Source: Lonicera japonica (Eukaryota > Streptophyta > Magnoliopsida > Dipsacales > Caprifoliaceae). Taken from it: a stretch of 64,000 nucleotides of DNA. The translations under genes and the position numbers were made by a program. Under the pieces are notes generated by a model, which had not been told where the DNA came from, did no database searches, and saw only the letters and a list, made by a program, of their open reading frames with translations. The DNA lies in contig CM038469.1 of NCBI GenBank assembly GCA_021464415.1, positions 3,822,501 to 3,886,500 on the forward strand, given 5' to 3'. This document shows positions 21,385-34,363 of the stretch, piece by piece (position 1 is the stretch's first letter; every line of letters starts with the position of its first letter).

Positions 21385-24300
21385 CTAAGGACTATCTGAT
21401 TCATTTCTTAAACCAACGTTTGCAGGTTGTGCGTTCTTGTATCCGCTAAGTTCATCCCTATATCGTATTTTGTCTGCTCGAGCCTTAGCTTCGTATGGTT
21501 CTTTCTCCTCAGCTGCAAATATCATTTTTTACAATCCGATAAGGAATTTTTTTTATTTTTTTATTTTTATAACTCAAAATCTTAATAAGTCAATATGTTA
21601 GATGGACAAAAACCTGTCATCTTATTCCATCTTTCTCCAAGAACTTTCCCTACTTCTGAAAATGCAATTCCAGGATGACTCTTCTTAACATTCTGCAATC
21701 AAATAAAACGTAATAGATCAGACCACAAAAAATATGGAACAAATCGATAGTCAATCAATGTCTCGTGCAAAGTGAGCAAAAAACTAATTCCAATGTAATC
21801 AATTATCAAGAATATAAGATGTGCAGAGTGGGTACTGGGTAATCACACAGGGCCCTTGTTACAACAAAACATTTTATGGCCTATGCAAGATGCCCAATAT
21901 TCTAAACACAACATTAGAATAAGGGTCCACAAAGTATGTTGTATATATGAAATGGTTCAAGTTGAAATGGTTCCCATTTCAACAGTTGTACAGGCCATAT
22001 ATATATCGGGACCGGCCTGAGCTTAGTAGTGGACATCAAGCTGCTACATAGGCCTATTTTAAATAAACTTTTCCAGGCTTCAAGAACAAAGGTATTCAAT
22101 AACTAACACTAGGTGAACCCAAACCCAGCCCATGACCAACCCTCATTAGACATCAAATCTTAGTAAACCTACATATTTTATACACAAACATATATATACA
22201 TATGTATTCAACAGTAAAAAAACAGAAAACTTATCAATTATTTCCATAACTACCGACCTCTCTTTCAGTTTGCGAAAAGAACATGAAACCAGACATTGCC
22301 CTCTTTGGAGCATTTGGATCTTTCTTCTTCTTTGGTTTCCTCTTCTTCGAACCATCGTCATCTCCACCTTTGGGTCTCTTCCTACTAGAAGATGCTTTAG
22401 CAGCAGAAGGTTCTTTCTTGGATTCCTTTTTGGCAGGTTTCTGAAATCTCCACGTGTACATGCAGTGTGAGGCTAGTTTTAACTTCACAAAAATGTTCTA
22501 TAAAAGGAAGAACAAAGGGTTAAAAATTAATGTGTTTACCTCTTTTTCACCTCCACTTTCACTAGCGTCAGATTCTTCTTCCCCAGAGTCATCGGTAGGA
22601 GAACCTCCATCATCCTTATCAGCAACAAAATCTTCATCCTGAAAATAAAGAGATATACTGTCTTAAACCTTGCATTTAAACCAAAATAAAGAGCGACAGG
22701 TATGTGTCTAACACAGCGTCTTAGAATCAACAAGAGATAAACGCTTACATATCGATGATAATCTACAACAAACAAACTGGTCACATTTTTTATTAAAAAA
22801 GGCATCAAGATCTTACACTTCGATCTATATTATTGTTTGAGACTTTTAATGTATATACATAACAAGGTGAAGCAAGAGAAATCGATCATATGAGACAAAA
22901 AGAAGCTAACAAATTGATCATAGGAAAGTGAAATTTACCTCCTCATCGCTCTCATCTCCACCAGCTTCATTTTTAATCCGCTCAAGATGTGGGTCAACAG
23001 CATCATCATCGTCACTCTGCAAAACAGCAGCAACACCATCTGCAGCTTGGACACCTCCTAGGTTCATGATTTTCAGACCCTTCGAACTGCATTAGTTAAT
23101 GGCAAAAGATTAACATTTTGATATTTTGCAGACTCAGGCTAACAAAAACACGAGAAGGCAATACTGACTTGATGAAGTCGAACAGATTGTGGTATTCATT
23201 TCTCTGAATGTTCCGGAATTGATGTTCTTGCTCAGTCTTCAGTCTAATAAGAAGATCGAAGTAATGCATGTTTGACCCTCCAAGAGCATGCCTCTCAAAT
23301 TCCACATAGTCGATCTGAAAACAAAATAAATAAATCAACGGAATGCTGATAATCAGAAATTACCAATCTTCAGGGCATAGGCACTATGGGGCTAATGGGG
23401 CTTAAGCCACCACTTGGGATCTTCTTCTTTTTTAAAAAAAAAAAAAGGTATAGTGCTACTTTTTTTATAGAGGGACGCTTTTGTAAACTTCTAAAGTAGG
23501 AGTCTGGGTTTGTAATGTCTCAAAATCTTGGGGTTGGGAATGTAATTATTATTTTATGAAAGCGTTAACAACCCCTTTGGCCCTAAACTATGGGCCCAAT
23601 TCCACTTAAGCCCCTCAACTTTAAAAAGCACCGTTTAGGCGTTTAACCCTTCAAACTATTGACCGAGTTCCACTTTGGCCGTTAAAGTTGATGGAAAATG
23701 GTCATATGCACCACATATGACCACTTTTAAAGTAGTTTGATTCAAATACTAAAAGCTAACACATCTATATTATTGTATGTACATATATATCATGTTATTG
23801 TTATTTGACATTTTTTTTAGACCCCACTAAATTCAAATCCTGGTCATATGTGGTCATATGCACCACATATGACCACTTTTAAAGTAGTTTGATTCAAATA
23901 CTAAAAGCTAACACATCTATATTATTGTATGTACATATATATCATGTTATTGTTATTTGACATTTTTTTTAGACCCCACTAAATTGAAATCCTGGGTGCA
24001 TAACTACCAATCTTATATACTTTCTCTCACATTCAATTGAATCACTTATTCACATCATTAAACCATATCTCACTTCATGTGCAAGGTAGTAAAATAATAT
24101 CATACCTCATCATGAAGAATAAGGGTTGGAGGTTTGGGTAGAAAGAAAAAGCTCTTTTCAAGTGGATACAGGACTCCATCTTCAGCTTTCAATGACGATT
24201 TAACGGCATAACCGTCCTGACAGCTGCGAAACTTTCCGGGTCTAGTGACTTTGGCACCAGATAGGCCACGCAATATCAACGTGAACACTTCATGAATAAG

Positions 24301-27300
24301 ACCCTGACAATAACAGGGGGATCCAGTCATAAAAATGCACTAACACAATGCTAAGAGGACAGAACTACAATAATCGAAGGTTATAATGAAACCCATAATC
24401 CAGAAAGAGGATAGTTGAGTTTTGTCATCCACATAAATTGCTTCCAACTAATTGTGCCACAAATTCCAGAAGAGTGTTTTAGTAATTACCTTGTACGATG
24501 GTTCTAACTTGTCCTTGTACTTTGTATTCAGAAGATCTTCATTTAGTGACAAACTACTTTCCACGACAAAATCTGTTTCAAACTGTGTACACGATAAAGG
24601 ATACATATACATATCATCAATGGAAGCATAATTTTGAGAATGATAAAAAGGGACATGCAACTATGCAGGACAGTGGCAGCAAAAATACCTGCAAGACAAT
24701 ATGTGGGTATAGTGTTTGGCCTTTACGGATTGGTGGGTCAAGAGTAACAACAACGAAGGTATGCGGTTGGTTAGACTGCACAAAAAATAGAAACATGAAC
24801 TCAATTACATACGTTCAAGGAAAAAAAGAAGAAGAAGAATTTGTGCCCCAACATCGTTACCAAGACATGTTCATAGTAATTTCTTCAGACATCACAAAAG
24901 AATAAGAACCTTGGGCAGCAAAAAGAGACGAACAACACTGCTGTACTGAATTTTAAAATCATTGGCTTGCCCTTGTAGCCGCAAAAATGAAAGATGAAGT
25001 TCAACATTGTATCGGCCCCTGCAAAAAGAGCACAATTGAGTGAAATATTTTGAACCAACCTAAAAGATAAATGACTGACATTGGATAAAGAAAGCATCTG
25101 ACTAGGACCACAACACCCACCTTGGAGTAAGAATTGCAATCCCCTCAAATGTAACAACAGATTCTTCACCTCCTGCACCAACATCTGCCATTGACATGAT
25201 TTTGTCACGAAAGACCTATTAGAAAGTAACCAATTGATCAGCACAAAATTGCTAGAAACTTAAGAGTGAAGATATCACCAAGTCCAAGAAGAACTCACCT
25301 GAGCCGGAGGACGATTCTCATCACCTACAAATTGAGTGTTAGAATTAGGTATGTGAAAACTTAACTCCATCAATGAATCTTTCTGTTTTCACCAAAACAA
25401 AGCAACTATAATATTATGAGCTCAACTCTCAAAAGAAACCTTGCTAGAAAGCAACATAAAGAAAACTATAGGCCAAATATGCCCTAGATCAATAGAAGGA
25501 ATTCTCTATGCTATGGATGCTTAAGCTTCAGATATAGAATGAAGAAATAAGATATTCAATACAGACATGGAAGGAAAGTAAGTGTAAATAAAACAAGCAA
25601 GTAAGCAACCTCATTAGCTCCAGTTGTATCATCCACATGGAACTCCAAGATGACATCATTTTTTCCTTGAAGTTGAGTTTGGGAGACATCTGCCAAAGAT
25701 ACCTCAAATGCTTGCTTGGAGCCAACAAGAAACTTAAGCATATTGCCTGAAAATGTTGAAAATTATGAGGATACAATCAAGATAGTCAACTAGCTTAAAT
25801 GAAACAAAACTCAGATTAACCCACAAATCCATGACAGGAATTACAGAAAAACAGTTCAACAGCCTGGATACCAAGATTTGGTGTGGGGAGGAGAGGTGGG
25901 AGAACTGAGAAGTGTAGTACGCTACAAAAATATTAAGTCATTTTCTTCACATAATTAAAACACCTTACCTATACATCCACGTCCAAAAAATAATTATACA
26001 GCCTGATACCAAGCTTTGGTGTGGGAAGGGGGAGTATACTTCACTAAAGAAACTATAACGCATTTTCTTCACATCATTGCAACGCCATAGCCATATTAGG
26101 GTTTAGTAGATAATAATGCTATTTGTTATTCTATTTTAGTGATAAATGATGCATACATGAGTACAAATTAGTATAAGCTCTACCAAAGAAAAGGTCTAAA
26201 AATCTAGGAACCAGCTTATGAGACTACTTTCCAAGCAATAGTTTGATCATTAAGTGGAAAAGAGATCAAGAAATAGTTCGCCATACCGCCAGCCAAAAGA
26301 TTTACTAACCATTTAAATCAACTTCTCCCCAGTTTTTCCCACTAACAGAAAGTTGTTTCTCTTCTGGCGTTAACCCACAAGAGCTCTGGAAAAAACTGGT
26401 GAGGCTAGTGACATCCTGCAATGCAAGCAAAGGTGTGGAAGATGAGGATAAGTGAGTTTCTAGAAGTCCAAAGATAAAACAATGAGTTGAATACTTACAT
26501 GTGTTAGTACCAAAAATAGTTTAGGAGATTGTATAGCAACAAGTTAGAGATCGTATTTTTTTTAACATGAAAATAAAACTACAATGTCAAGTTCAAAGTT
26601 CAAACAAAATAAATAATAAGGATTTGGACGAAGTATGTGTGTGCACACGGAAAAATACCTGGTCACGAAAACCCGTGAATTTGTAGTTGAGACCATCCTT
26701 AATCTGAACTCCAAGCTGATTGGTCCGCGGAACCTTCATCCATGTAAGGCCCAAGATATCACCCTTATCCACTTCCACAGCCTTACCTCCCCCTTGTTTC
26801 TTCCATAATATACCCCCTGCATGAACCCTAAGTTGCCCTGGATTCTGCAATTCCCAACAAATACAATATTCAACTCACAATAGCCACAAGAAGCCAATTA
26901 AATTAAATATGTTCATCAATGCATCTACACAAAAAGAAAGCCTAAAATAATTGGACAATGGTCCCCAGGAGTGAGGAGATCAACTCTGAACCCTAAATTT
27001 AGATAAGAAAAGAAAGAAAGAAAGAAAGAAGTTTCCTTTATGAGGGGGAATTACAATGTTCTGAGTTACAGAAATAGTGAACATTATATTTTGCAGTTCA
27101 AGTGCTCATATATATTTGAGTTCCACAACATGAATAACAAGCACATATATAGCTCATGTTTTTGAAATAAATACCAAAATTATGTTGATATAACGGACAC
27201 CATAGCATTAGAAAAGGTGTACATTAAGTGCTCATTATGTTCGAGTTTTTGTTATGAAATGGTAATTTCCAAAGAAGTTTAAGCCTCCTCAATTTATGAT

Positions 27301-27645
27301 TCAACATCTTGATTCGAACTATAAGAAACTCCTAATATGAATTTACCAATTTAAGATTTTAGGAGCAAATATAAACTCGAATTAAACAACACTAAAGGAT
27401 ATTCTCACCGTAACTTCATACAAAGAGAACCAAAACTTAGGGATAGAGAAACAGAACAATCCTAATGATCATTAACTTAAAGTGAGTATACAAAGATTTG
27501 TCTTTTAGATTGCATGGCATACATTGTAACTTTACCGATTTGCATAAATTAGGGTTAGTGAAGGTGAAATCAACAAAGAGTGAAAACTTACGGTTCCCCC
27601 ACGGCCTCCGAGGGAGATATTGTTCAATAATTGTCCATCCGTCAT
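21385..27645 (-). CDS. SSRP1: FACT complex subunit SSRP1, 16 exons
   Basis: Histone chaperone subunit that with SPT16 loosens and restores nucleosomes ahead of RNA and DNA polymerases in the nucleus. Exons, first to last: 27592-27645, 26659-26844, 26310-26415, 25610-25746, 25299-25382, 25121-25215, 24910-25018, 24689-24775, 24490-24582, 24106-24303, 23169-23314, 22939-23086, 22540-22638, 22258-22440, 21614-21692, 21385-21512. All introns are GT-AG and all phases agree, giving 643 aa, the usual plant length (about 640-650). Order: N-terminal PH-like domain ([11 protein letters not shown], then [16 protein letters not shown]); middle double PH domain (about 200-440, with [11 protein letters not shown] and YVEFERH); acidic region (about 455-515, DDDD and DEED runs); basic [12 protein letters not shown] box (about 555-625, [17 protein letters not shown] to YRDELSGYK). 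The start Met follows the family N-terminus. An insertion sits just upstream (see 27716-28315). Confidence 0.96.
23700..23996. repeat. 152 bp tandem duplication in SSRP1 intron 10
   Basis: 23700-23851 and 23852-23996 are nearly identical direct copies (start GGTCATATGCACCACATATG, end CCCCACTAAATT.AAATCCTGG). They lie in the 791 bp intron between exons 10 and 11. The rest of that intron (about 23370-23700) reads like low-complexity inserted sequence and has no recognised gene. Confidence 0.9.
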
Positions 27646-27715
27646 TGTTCGATTTGAGAGAGAGAGAACAGTGTTGATTATGAATCGAAGAAGATGATTC
27701 TGAAGCAGATGCACA

Positions 27716-28315
27716 TAGGGGTGTTGTCAGAAATCCGAAAACCGAACGAACGAACCGAACCGATCCGTTGTAATCCGAAATTTCCCGAACCGAAAAAAAA
27801 ACCGAAACCGAAATAAAAAACCGAAACCGAAACCGAATGATTTGGGTCGGTATGGGTTGGGAATTCGGGGTCCCCGAATTGGACCGAAAAAACCGAATCT
27901 TTTAAAAAATTATTTTTGCTAACTTAATATAATTACTTAAGTTGTCTTACAATACGTTAAAAAAAAAAGGAAACTTTCTTACAACATTTACATTATATAA
28001 ATGACCTAACCCTATGGATTATTTACATTTACAAATAATTATTTAAGCTAATTATTAAAATAAATACTTTATATGATTTTTTTGTAGTGTCTTTTGAGTG
28101 AATTTATATTTTTAGTGCAATTTTGAACTAAAGTTTTAAGAACACAAAAAAAACCGAATGAGACCGAACCGGACCGAAACCGAATAATTTGGGGAGGGTT
28201 TGGGTTTCATAGATACGAAAACCGAAACCGAACCGAACCGAAACCGAACTATAAAGTTTGGGGAGGGTTTGGGGTACCCTAGTTTCTACCCCGACCGAAA
28301 CCGAAAACACCCCTA
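27716..28315. mobile_element. hAT-type non-autonomous element, 600 bp, in SSRP1 leader/promoter
   Basis: Ends TAGGGGTGTT and AACACCCCTA form the inverted repeat, and the 8 bp sequence GATGCACA flanks both sides (27708-27715 and 28316-28323), as expected for hAT. The inside consists of AT-rich DNA between two blocks of repeated CCGAACCGAAACCGAA motifs (27720-27900 and 28150-28310), typical for this MITE type in plants. It begins 71 bp upstream of the SSRP1 start codon. Confidence 0.9.
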
Positions 28316-28323
28316 GATGCACA

Positions 28324-28475
28324 TTCCGATCTGGCGCGAAATGAGGGGCCAAGTGTACTCTGTTCTCCTTTTAAATACCTGCCCGCGTAACCGCCGTGTC
28401 ACTTTTATACTTTGTCAAAAGTTTGCGGGCCGACGGGCCCAGTTGTTATGCGGATCATGTATTGGTCACGTGCCC
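28324..28475 (-). promoter_or_regulatory. SSRP1 promoter with E2F-like site, TATA-like box, G-box and CCAAT
   Basis: On the minus strand, reading toward SSRP1: CCAAT (28461-28465), CACGTG G-box (28467-28472), a TATTTAAA-like box (about 28368-28376), and TTTCGCGCC (28333-28341), which fits the E2F/DP consensus TTTSGCGC. E2F sites are common in S-phase genes and SSRP1 is proliferation-linked, so the assignment is plausible. The hAT insertion now separates these sites from the start codon. Confidence 0.55.
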
Positions 28476-28733
28476 TACACGTTGCAGATCCAACCAAGCC
28501 AGTCCAAAACCAAAACCTTGCAACTAATATTTGCACGAATAGCATTGTAATTTATTAGCATTTTCTCAATACTTAATAATAATAGGTCCTAATTTTGGAT
28601 GTGGTTGTCAATTTTTTGTTCATTCTCATTTTCATTCATAGTTTGTATGAGAAAATTTGTATGGTACAAAAAGAAAAACTACATTGTAAATTTGTCGCTT
28701 TGTATATATATATATATATTTATATACTAATAT
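28476..28733. other. Upstream flank of SSRP1, AT-rich
   Basis: No further gene or element recognised. A TA microsatellite at 28704-28720 adjoins the next MITE. Confidence 0.4.
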
Positions 28734-29137
28734 ATAGGAAATGTTTAAGCTACACCGGTATAAAATAAAAAAGTTTTATATTTATCGATAATTTTTTTTC
28801 ATATTCATAATTTATCAATCACACCGTTATGTAAGTTGTTTATATTATGTTTTTCAAGTATGCAAAGTTACAAATCAATCCGATATTTCTAACTATATAA
28901 TCATTATACTTACTTTTTCTTAGTTTTTGTAAGGTTCATAATTCAATATATAACATGATTATGATGAGAGACTTATATATCCCCGATTACTCTAAATTTT
29001 TGCACGAATTTTTGAGATTTTATAATTAACTAATTTAATGGATAGATTGATGAATTATGAAACTGAAAGAGAGTTATTAGTAGGTGTAAGAAAAAATATA
29101 TTTTATACCAAGTGTAACTTGAACCCTCCCCTATATA
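28734..29137. mobile_element. TIR element of about 400 bp in a TA-rich site
   Basis: The left end (TAGGAAATGTTTAAGCTACACCGGTATAAAATA) and the reverse complement of the right end (TAGGGGAGGGTTCAAGTTACACTTGGTATAAAATA) match over about 33 bp. Both sides are TA repeats, which hides any target duplication. No ORF. Confidence 0.6.
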
Positions 29138-29239
29138 TATAGTTACCCAGTTTTATGTACGAAGAATTTTAGTTTACCATGGATGGTAATGGTTTCCCTT
29201 ACTATTTTGTCATCTAAATGTTGGTAATATTCAGTTATT

Positions 29240-30065
29240 AACCACACAACGATGTATGCTTTGCCTACAAAAACCGGGATGTGTCAACGGAGTGTGGTTA
29301 CGGAGAACGTGGGTACTGTTTGTGGAGTCAAAAACGAATCACATTTAAGGGACTGTGTAGTAGCAAGATTGGTGTGGGATGAAATTGACCTCGCGGGTTT
29401 TTTTACTTTTTGTTCATCTTCGACTTGTGCTGAATGGATTGAAACGGTGCGAGATTCTCTTTCCAATGTTTTTAATTTTTTTTACAATTATAGCTTGGTT
29501 TATTTGGTTTAATAGATCAACTCATACATAAGGAGCTTTGTTATTTTTTGAGGCGGTTGGTGGAAATGTCGAAGTCGTATTATTTGGAGTTTATAATTGC
29601 GATTCAGGTGGGATCTATTTATCTCACCTGAGATAATTTGGTGAAAGTCAATTTTGATGAAGCTACTTTTGCAAAATTTTAACTATTGGGTGTTGGTCTA
29701 GTTATTAAGGATTTTTTTGGTGATTTCTTGGCCGAGTTCTCAGTGCAAACTACTCTTCTTTAGACGTCAAGTATACAAAAGCATATGCAGCAAGCTGTGC
29801 AGTTTGAAGCTAATTTCTTTGATATTCATGTCGAAGATGGATTTCCTTTCAGTCATTAAGGAACTTGAAAAGGGCCTCAAGACTCTATCTTATGCAAGTG
29901 GTCTTTTGATTGATATTGATTGGTATCTAGCTATGTGCCGCGATTGGAGAGTATCATTTATTCGTAAAGAATGAAATAGTGTGGCACATTATCTTGCCAA
30001 ATATACTTTAAATGTTGAAAATTATATCTCTTAGATAGAGAAGTCCCTGATTTATATATGTTCTT
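29240..30065 (+). pseudogene. Decayed LINE-type zinc-binding/RNase H remnant
   Basis: Translating across frames gives a piece like the zf-RVT region (NESHLRDCVVARLVWDEIDL, 29330-29400). An RNase H-like region follows: a KVNFDEA start at about 29650, GVGLVIKDFFGDFLAEFS at about 29695-29740, then LSVIKELEKGLKTLSY and NSVAHYLAKY at about 29975-30005. Stops and shifts interrupt it. This order is found at the C-terminus of plant non-LTR retrotransposons and related RNase H-like host genes. No RT domain is present, so it is a 3' remnant. Confidence 0.6.
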
Positions 30066-30240
30066 CCAAAAAATACAAATAACTTTGCCACTTAATATCG
30101 TATCACGAAAATCAAGACTTAAAATATTATTATGTTCTTCTGTCATAAAGATATATTTGTTCTTTCAAAAATACAAATAATCTCAACGCGGTATCGTATA
30201 ACAAAAATTAGGAATTTACAGAACGATTACCATGTTTTTT
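30040..30240. repeat. Imperfect tandem duplication, two copies of about 110 bp
   Basis: The segments starting TATATGTTCTTCCAAAAAATAC (30054) and TATTTGTTCTTTCAAAAATAC (30153) continue in parallel through CAAATAA, the ...TATCGTAT.AC.AAAAT core and the GA.TTA ends. Confidence 0.5.
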
Positions 30241-33200
30241 TTAAGAAAAAACACATCCGCTAAAATGACAAACAACCTCTCAAAAAGAGTTGTACAATGG
30301 GAGTTGGGAATTTAAAGTTTAAAATTGTAAGATTGTAAAATATCTTCCTTTAATGGCAAATTATTCGATATATAAGAGAAGGGCTAGAATTTAATTAAAA
30401 AAATATATAAAGAGGTTGAATAAAAATTAAATTATAAAAGAGTAAGAGTAAGAAATTAAATTATTTCGGTAAAATTCTGACTATTATTTTACGGGGGAAG
30501 AAAGGGGATGCATGAGTTAGTTGAATTTGGTGGATGGGCTAGGATAGTGTGGACTTTAATGGATTATGGGTTAAAGGAGTTATGGGCTGAGTGAAATGGG
30601 TTGATGTGTTGCTCTTTATATAGTCGATTGAAGTTTAGGCTCAATGTATGGTCAATGGGTCAAAGATGAGATCCATAGAAAAGAAATACGTCTTAATTTT
30701 TATCACTATGCACTAGCAATATTTTCAATAAAGTAAACTCTAAATTTGAAAAAACTTAAAACACGAAAATTGTAAGTCTTCCAGTCTTCTTTTGAACTAT
30801 ATAAACAACGCCTAAAATTCGAGTTTTGAGCGAGAAAATACATTCAAAATACTAAACTGCTGCACAACTTCCTCAAATAAGATTCTTCTGAGACCGCAAC
30901 ACTTCGTTTTTTTCTTGACTTCGATACTCCATTCACTTAATTCACTACTTTTTCTATATTTTTTCACCAACTCTATAATTATTATAATATATGAAAAAAA
31001 AAATAACGAACTTTTACAGCAAAAAAAAGGATAAACAAAAGTTAATTAGTGGCGTAAAATATACACAAAATCGTGCACATCAGATGTAATCTTTTATTTC
31101 TTCTTAATGAATAAATTTATATCATTCTTTAAGAAAAAAACGAGGTGTACTTTTTCTTTTTATTTTTAATTTCTAATTTGGGCCTTTCATGATTTTAAAA
31201 ATTCAGATCTGAATGTATTCTAATGTATTCTTTTTGAAAAATTTAAATAAAAACAAGTGTTATTTGTTTAAATATATCACATCCGAATGTTGAATAAATA
31301 TTATTTAAATAATTTTATCCTCATTTTCTTATTTTGTGAGAAAGATTATATTTAATGATATGGAGAAATGAAATATTTTACCTCTTTAAAAATTAAATGT
31401 TTGAACTTAAGATGGAAACGAGCTTCTTAATTTTCAAGCAACAATAAAAATAATCGGATCTAAAGTTTTAAACCCACCAAGTAAATTTTAAACATCTAAA
31501 ATCTAAATAAACCATTAATTCGAACTTTAGATTTTCAAGGTGCAAACAAATAGTCCCTCACTCAAAAAGTCAAAAGCAATAGATTGACATTAGGTTTATT
31601 TTTGGTCATCAATTTATAATGTGGTGTAAAAACGTTGGTCTTATTTTTGACGTTAGCCACGTTATAAACGCTTGCAAGAGTCGTAATTACATTCCACCTC
31701 AACTCCTTCAATTGTTGTGGCCTAATAATAAAAGAAGAAGTTCTTCTTGTTTAATGTTGGAATTCGAGTCCTCTTTAAAATATTTGGTGGTGTTAAACTT
31801 AGACACTACTTACACAGTTATAAGAAAAGTTATTTTTTATAAGATTTATAGAGTTTGTTCTTTCAATAAGTTCACTCAAGTAAAGATCAAATGTTTCGTA
31901 ATGGATTTAAAGGGTGTTGCCCCTACTTATCCAATTTATATAAGGAAAAAAAAAACTATTTTTGTATACTTGTAACTATGTACGTTTTCGGTTTCAATTG
32001 GGGTAAAATTTAGAGATTCAAATCCAAACAGAGAAGTTCATTTTTGTTTTGATTTCTAAGTCTTCCAGACCCAATTTTTTTTTTATTCGGTTTTCATATA
32101 TTTTAGTTAAAATAAATAAATCGTAAAGGGAAATTTATTCTAATCAAAAAAAAATAGTAACTATATACTTGCTGCTACTTATTTTAGCCAGAAAAAATAT
32201 TAACTCTTACATTTATAAATTATAATATAGTTTAAATATTCATGACAGCTCAAAAGTCAAATTTTCACAAGAGTTTGCAAATTTAAGAACATAAAATTTT
32301 AGATAGTCAAGTAATATTATTTTTGAATTATATTATTTTGGTTCAATTCGGTTTTGCACTAACACATGCCAAACCCAAATTAAACATATATTCGATTTTA
32401 ATTTTTTTTTCGGTTCAATTTTTAAAGACTCAATACGATTTGGTCGTTCAATTTCCTAACACTCTCGTAACAACCTAAATAGGTTGATAAGAATGCAAAT
32501 CTATCTCAATGGTAAAAGACTTTGTCTCCGGTTTAAAAATAAGAAGATTTAAATATCAAAATGTTAACACGAAAATCACGTACGGCATAAAATTCTTGTT
32601 GAATTACTAGTATAAATTTTCACCTTCTCATTCTCCATCCTCCAAATAGCCCAATCCCAATCAAATGTCGTTGTTACATATCATTTTCGTTATCCAAATC
32701 AAAGAAAAGTCTATTTGTTGTCATCCTTGAATGAGAAGACAAAAAAGAGAAGAAATACTATGACTTCAACGTGCTATGCTTCATTTTATTTACTTTTTTT
32801 CATTTTCTTTCACACTACAAGCACATTGCCAATTTATTATATATAGAGAGAGAATATTTTTGGTACGGACTAACCTGCACAGATTCAACTTTTTAACGTC
32901 ATTTTTTCATCTTTTGAAGAGATGTTTTTAACAACAAAATATCATTATAAAAAATGACGTATGTACATATTAATTCGCACTTAAATATATATATATATAT
33001 ATATGTACATTACATGTCAAAAGCAATCCCTTAAAGAATTAATATTACTAAAAATAGCAAGCAGTTTTTGTTTTTACAACATTGGAAAAGTTATTATATT
33101 ATTATACGTATTTATTCCATCGAATGCAACGCCATTAGAGCTCCGTGTACAACACTAACTCCCCCGCCCACCATAATATCACAATCACATTTTTGACAAA

Positions 33201-33494
33201 CAATTAACAAATTCTTATTAGTCAATGGGACGATGGATCCCAGGAATTTTGATAAAAAACAATTCTATCATTTTGAGTGACAGAATAGTTCAACTACGCA
33301 TTTTAACCTCCCAGTTAAACAACTTTTTAACCGAATAAAATATTTTAAAAGCCGGTATCAAATACTAATGTTTACTATGTTTTGTTTGTTACATAAACTC
33401 AATACAGTGAGGTTAGCAGTGTCATTGATAAACGCGAAAATTATATTGGTCTACTTTTTAGTGAGTAATCGATTTACATCAAGCTACGATAAGT

Positions 33495-33530
<36 letters not shown>

Positions 33531-34250
33531 CAGACTTTAGAAGGATAAACATGGTCATCAGCCGCTGAAAAGGAAGAAGGAAAAAGTGCAAAAGTTATAA
33601 AAACACAATATTTCATGTTCCAGTATTTGCACGTAATCAAAATTTTCTAATCAATTTGAAGTTGAATCTATTTGTAATTCAAATATAATCGCTTTAATAA
33701 TATTTACACGTAATTAAATTATCCCAAACACTTTGAAATTGATTCTCACACGTGAAATTATTTTTTCTATTCATAGTATGCTTAACATATGTTTATGGCA
33801 CAAGCTATCATTTTCTATATCTAAAATGATAAAAGCAAAAGTATTTTACCTTTTAAAAACTTAGGACTTAAAAGGTAATGTTATCTTTTTGTTTTTTCAA
33901 GAGATAAAATAAATGTTTAGATCTGAATTTTTAAACCAAACAAACAAAATTAAAATGTCTCAAGTATAAATGGACAAACTATTCAGACTTAAGAGGCTCA
34001 ATCAGATGCCTTTATAATTTGAAAAATAAAATAAAAATACGAAGCAATTCGTGATCCACGAGTCTGTTACCATTTGGGTTCCTTGGGCTGGCAATAAATG
34101 ACAGTTGGTTCCTTAGGCTGGCAACGGAATATTGGCATATAAAATTTGTCTTTACATCAAACAACATAGAAATCATCGCCTTTATTGTCTTCCTCCAAAA
34201 CCCAGTTGCAACAACCAAAAAACAAAAACATAATAAAACCAAGGGAAGCA
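30241..34250. other. AT-rich intergenic region
   Basis: No supported gene. A 118-codon + strand ORF at 31619-31975 has no recognised motif and lies in AT-rich sequence, so I do not call it. A TA repeat (33497-33527) and another at about 32990-33004 are plain microsatellites. A tRNA-like stretch at about 32490-32560 (CTCAATGGTAAAAGACTTTG) may be a SINE remnant. Confidence 0.4.
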
Positions 34251-34256
34251 CATAGT

Positions 34257-34266
34257 CTATATAAAC
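34257..34266 (+). promoter_or_regulatory. TATA box, AP2 gene
   Basis: CTATATAAAC, about 100 bp upstream of the AP2 start codon at 34364. Confidence 0.6.
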
Positions 34267-34363
34267 ACATTCAACTTCCGCTCCAAGCTCAACTAAACAC
34301 AGCAAGAAACAATATACAAACACTGGAACTAAAGAGATCATTAAACGTCAAAGAGAACACGAG

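Noticed and set aside
31619..31975. 118-codon + strand ORF
   Set aside because: AT-rich, no motif, no splice or promoter context, so I cannot support it as a gene.
33497..33527. TA microsatellite as possible origin or regulatory site
   Set aside because: Simple repeat, nothing else supports a function.
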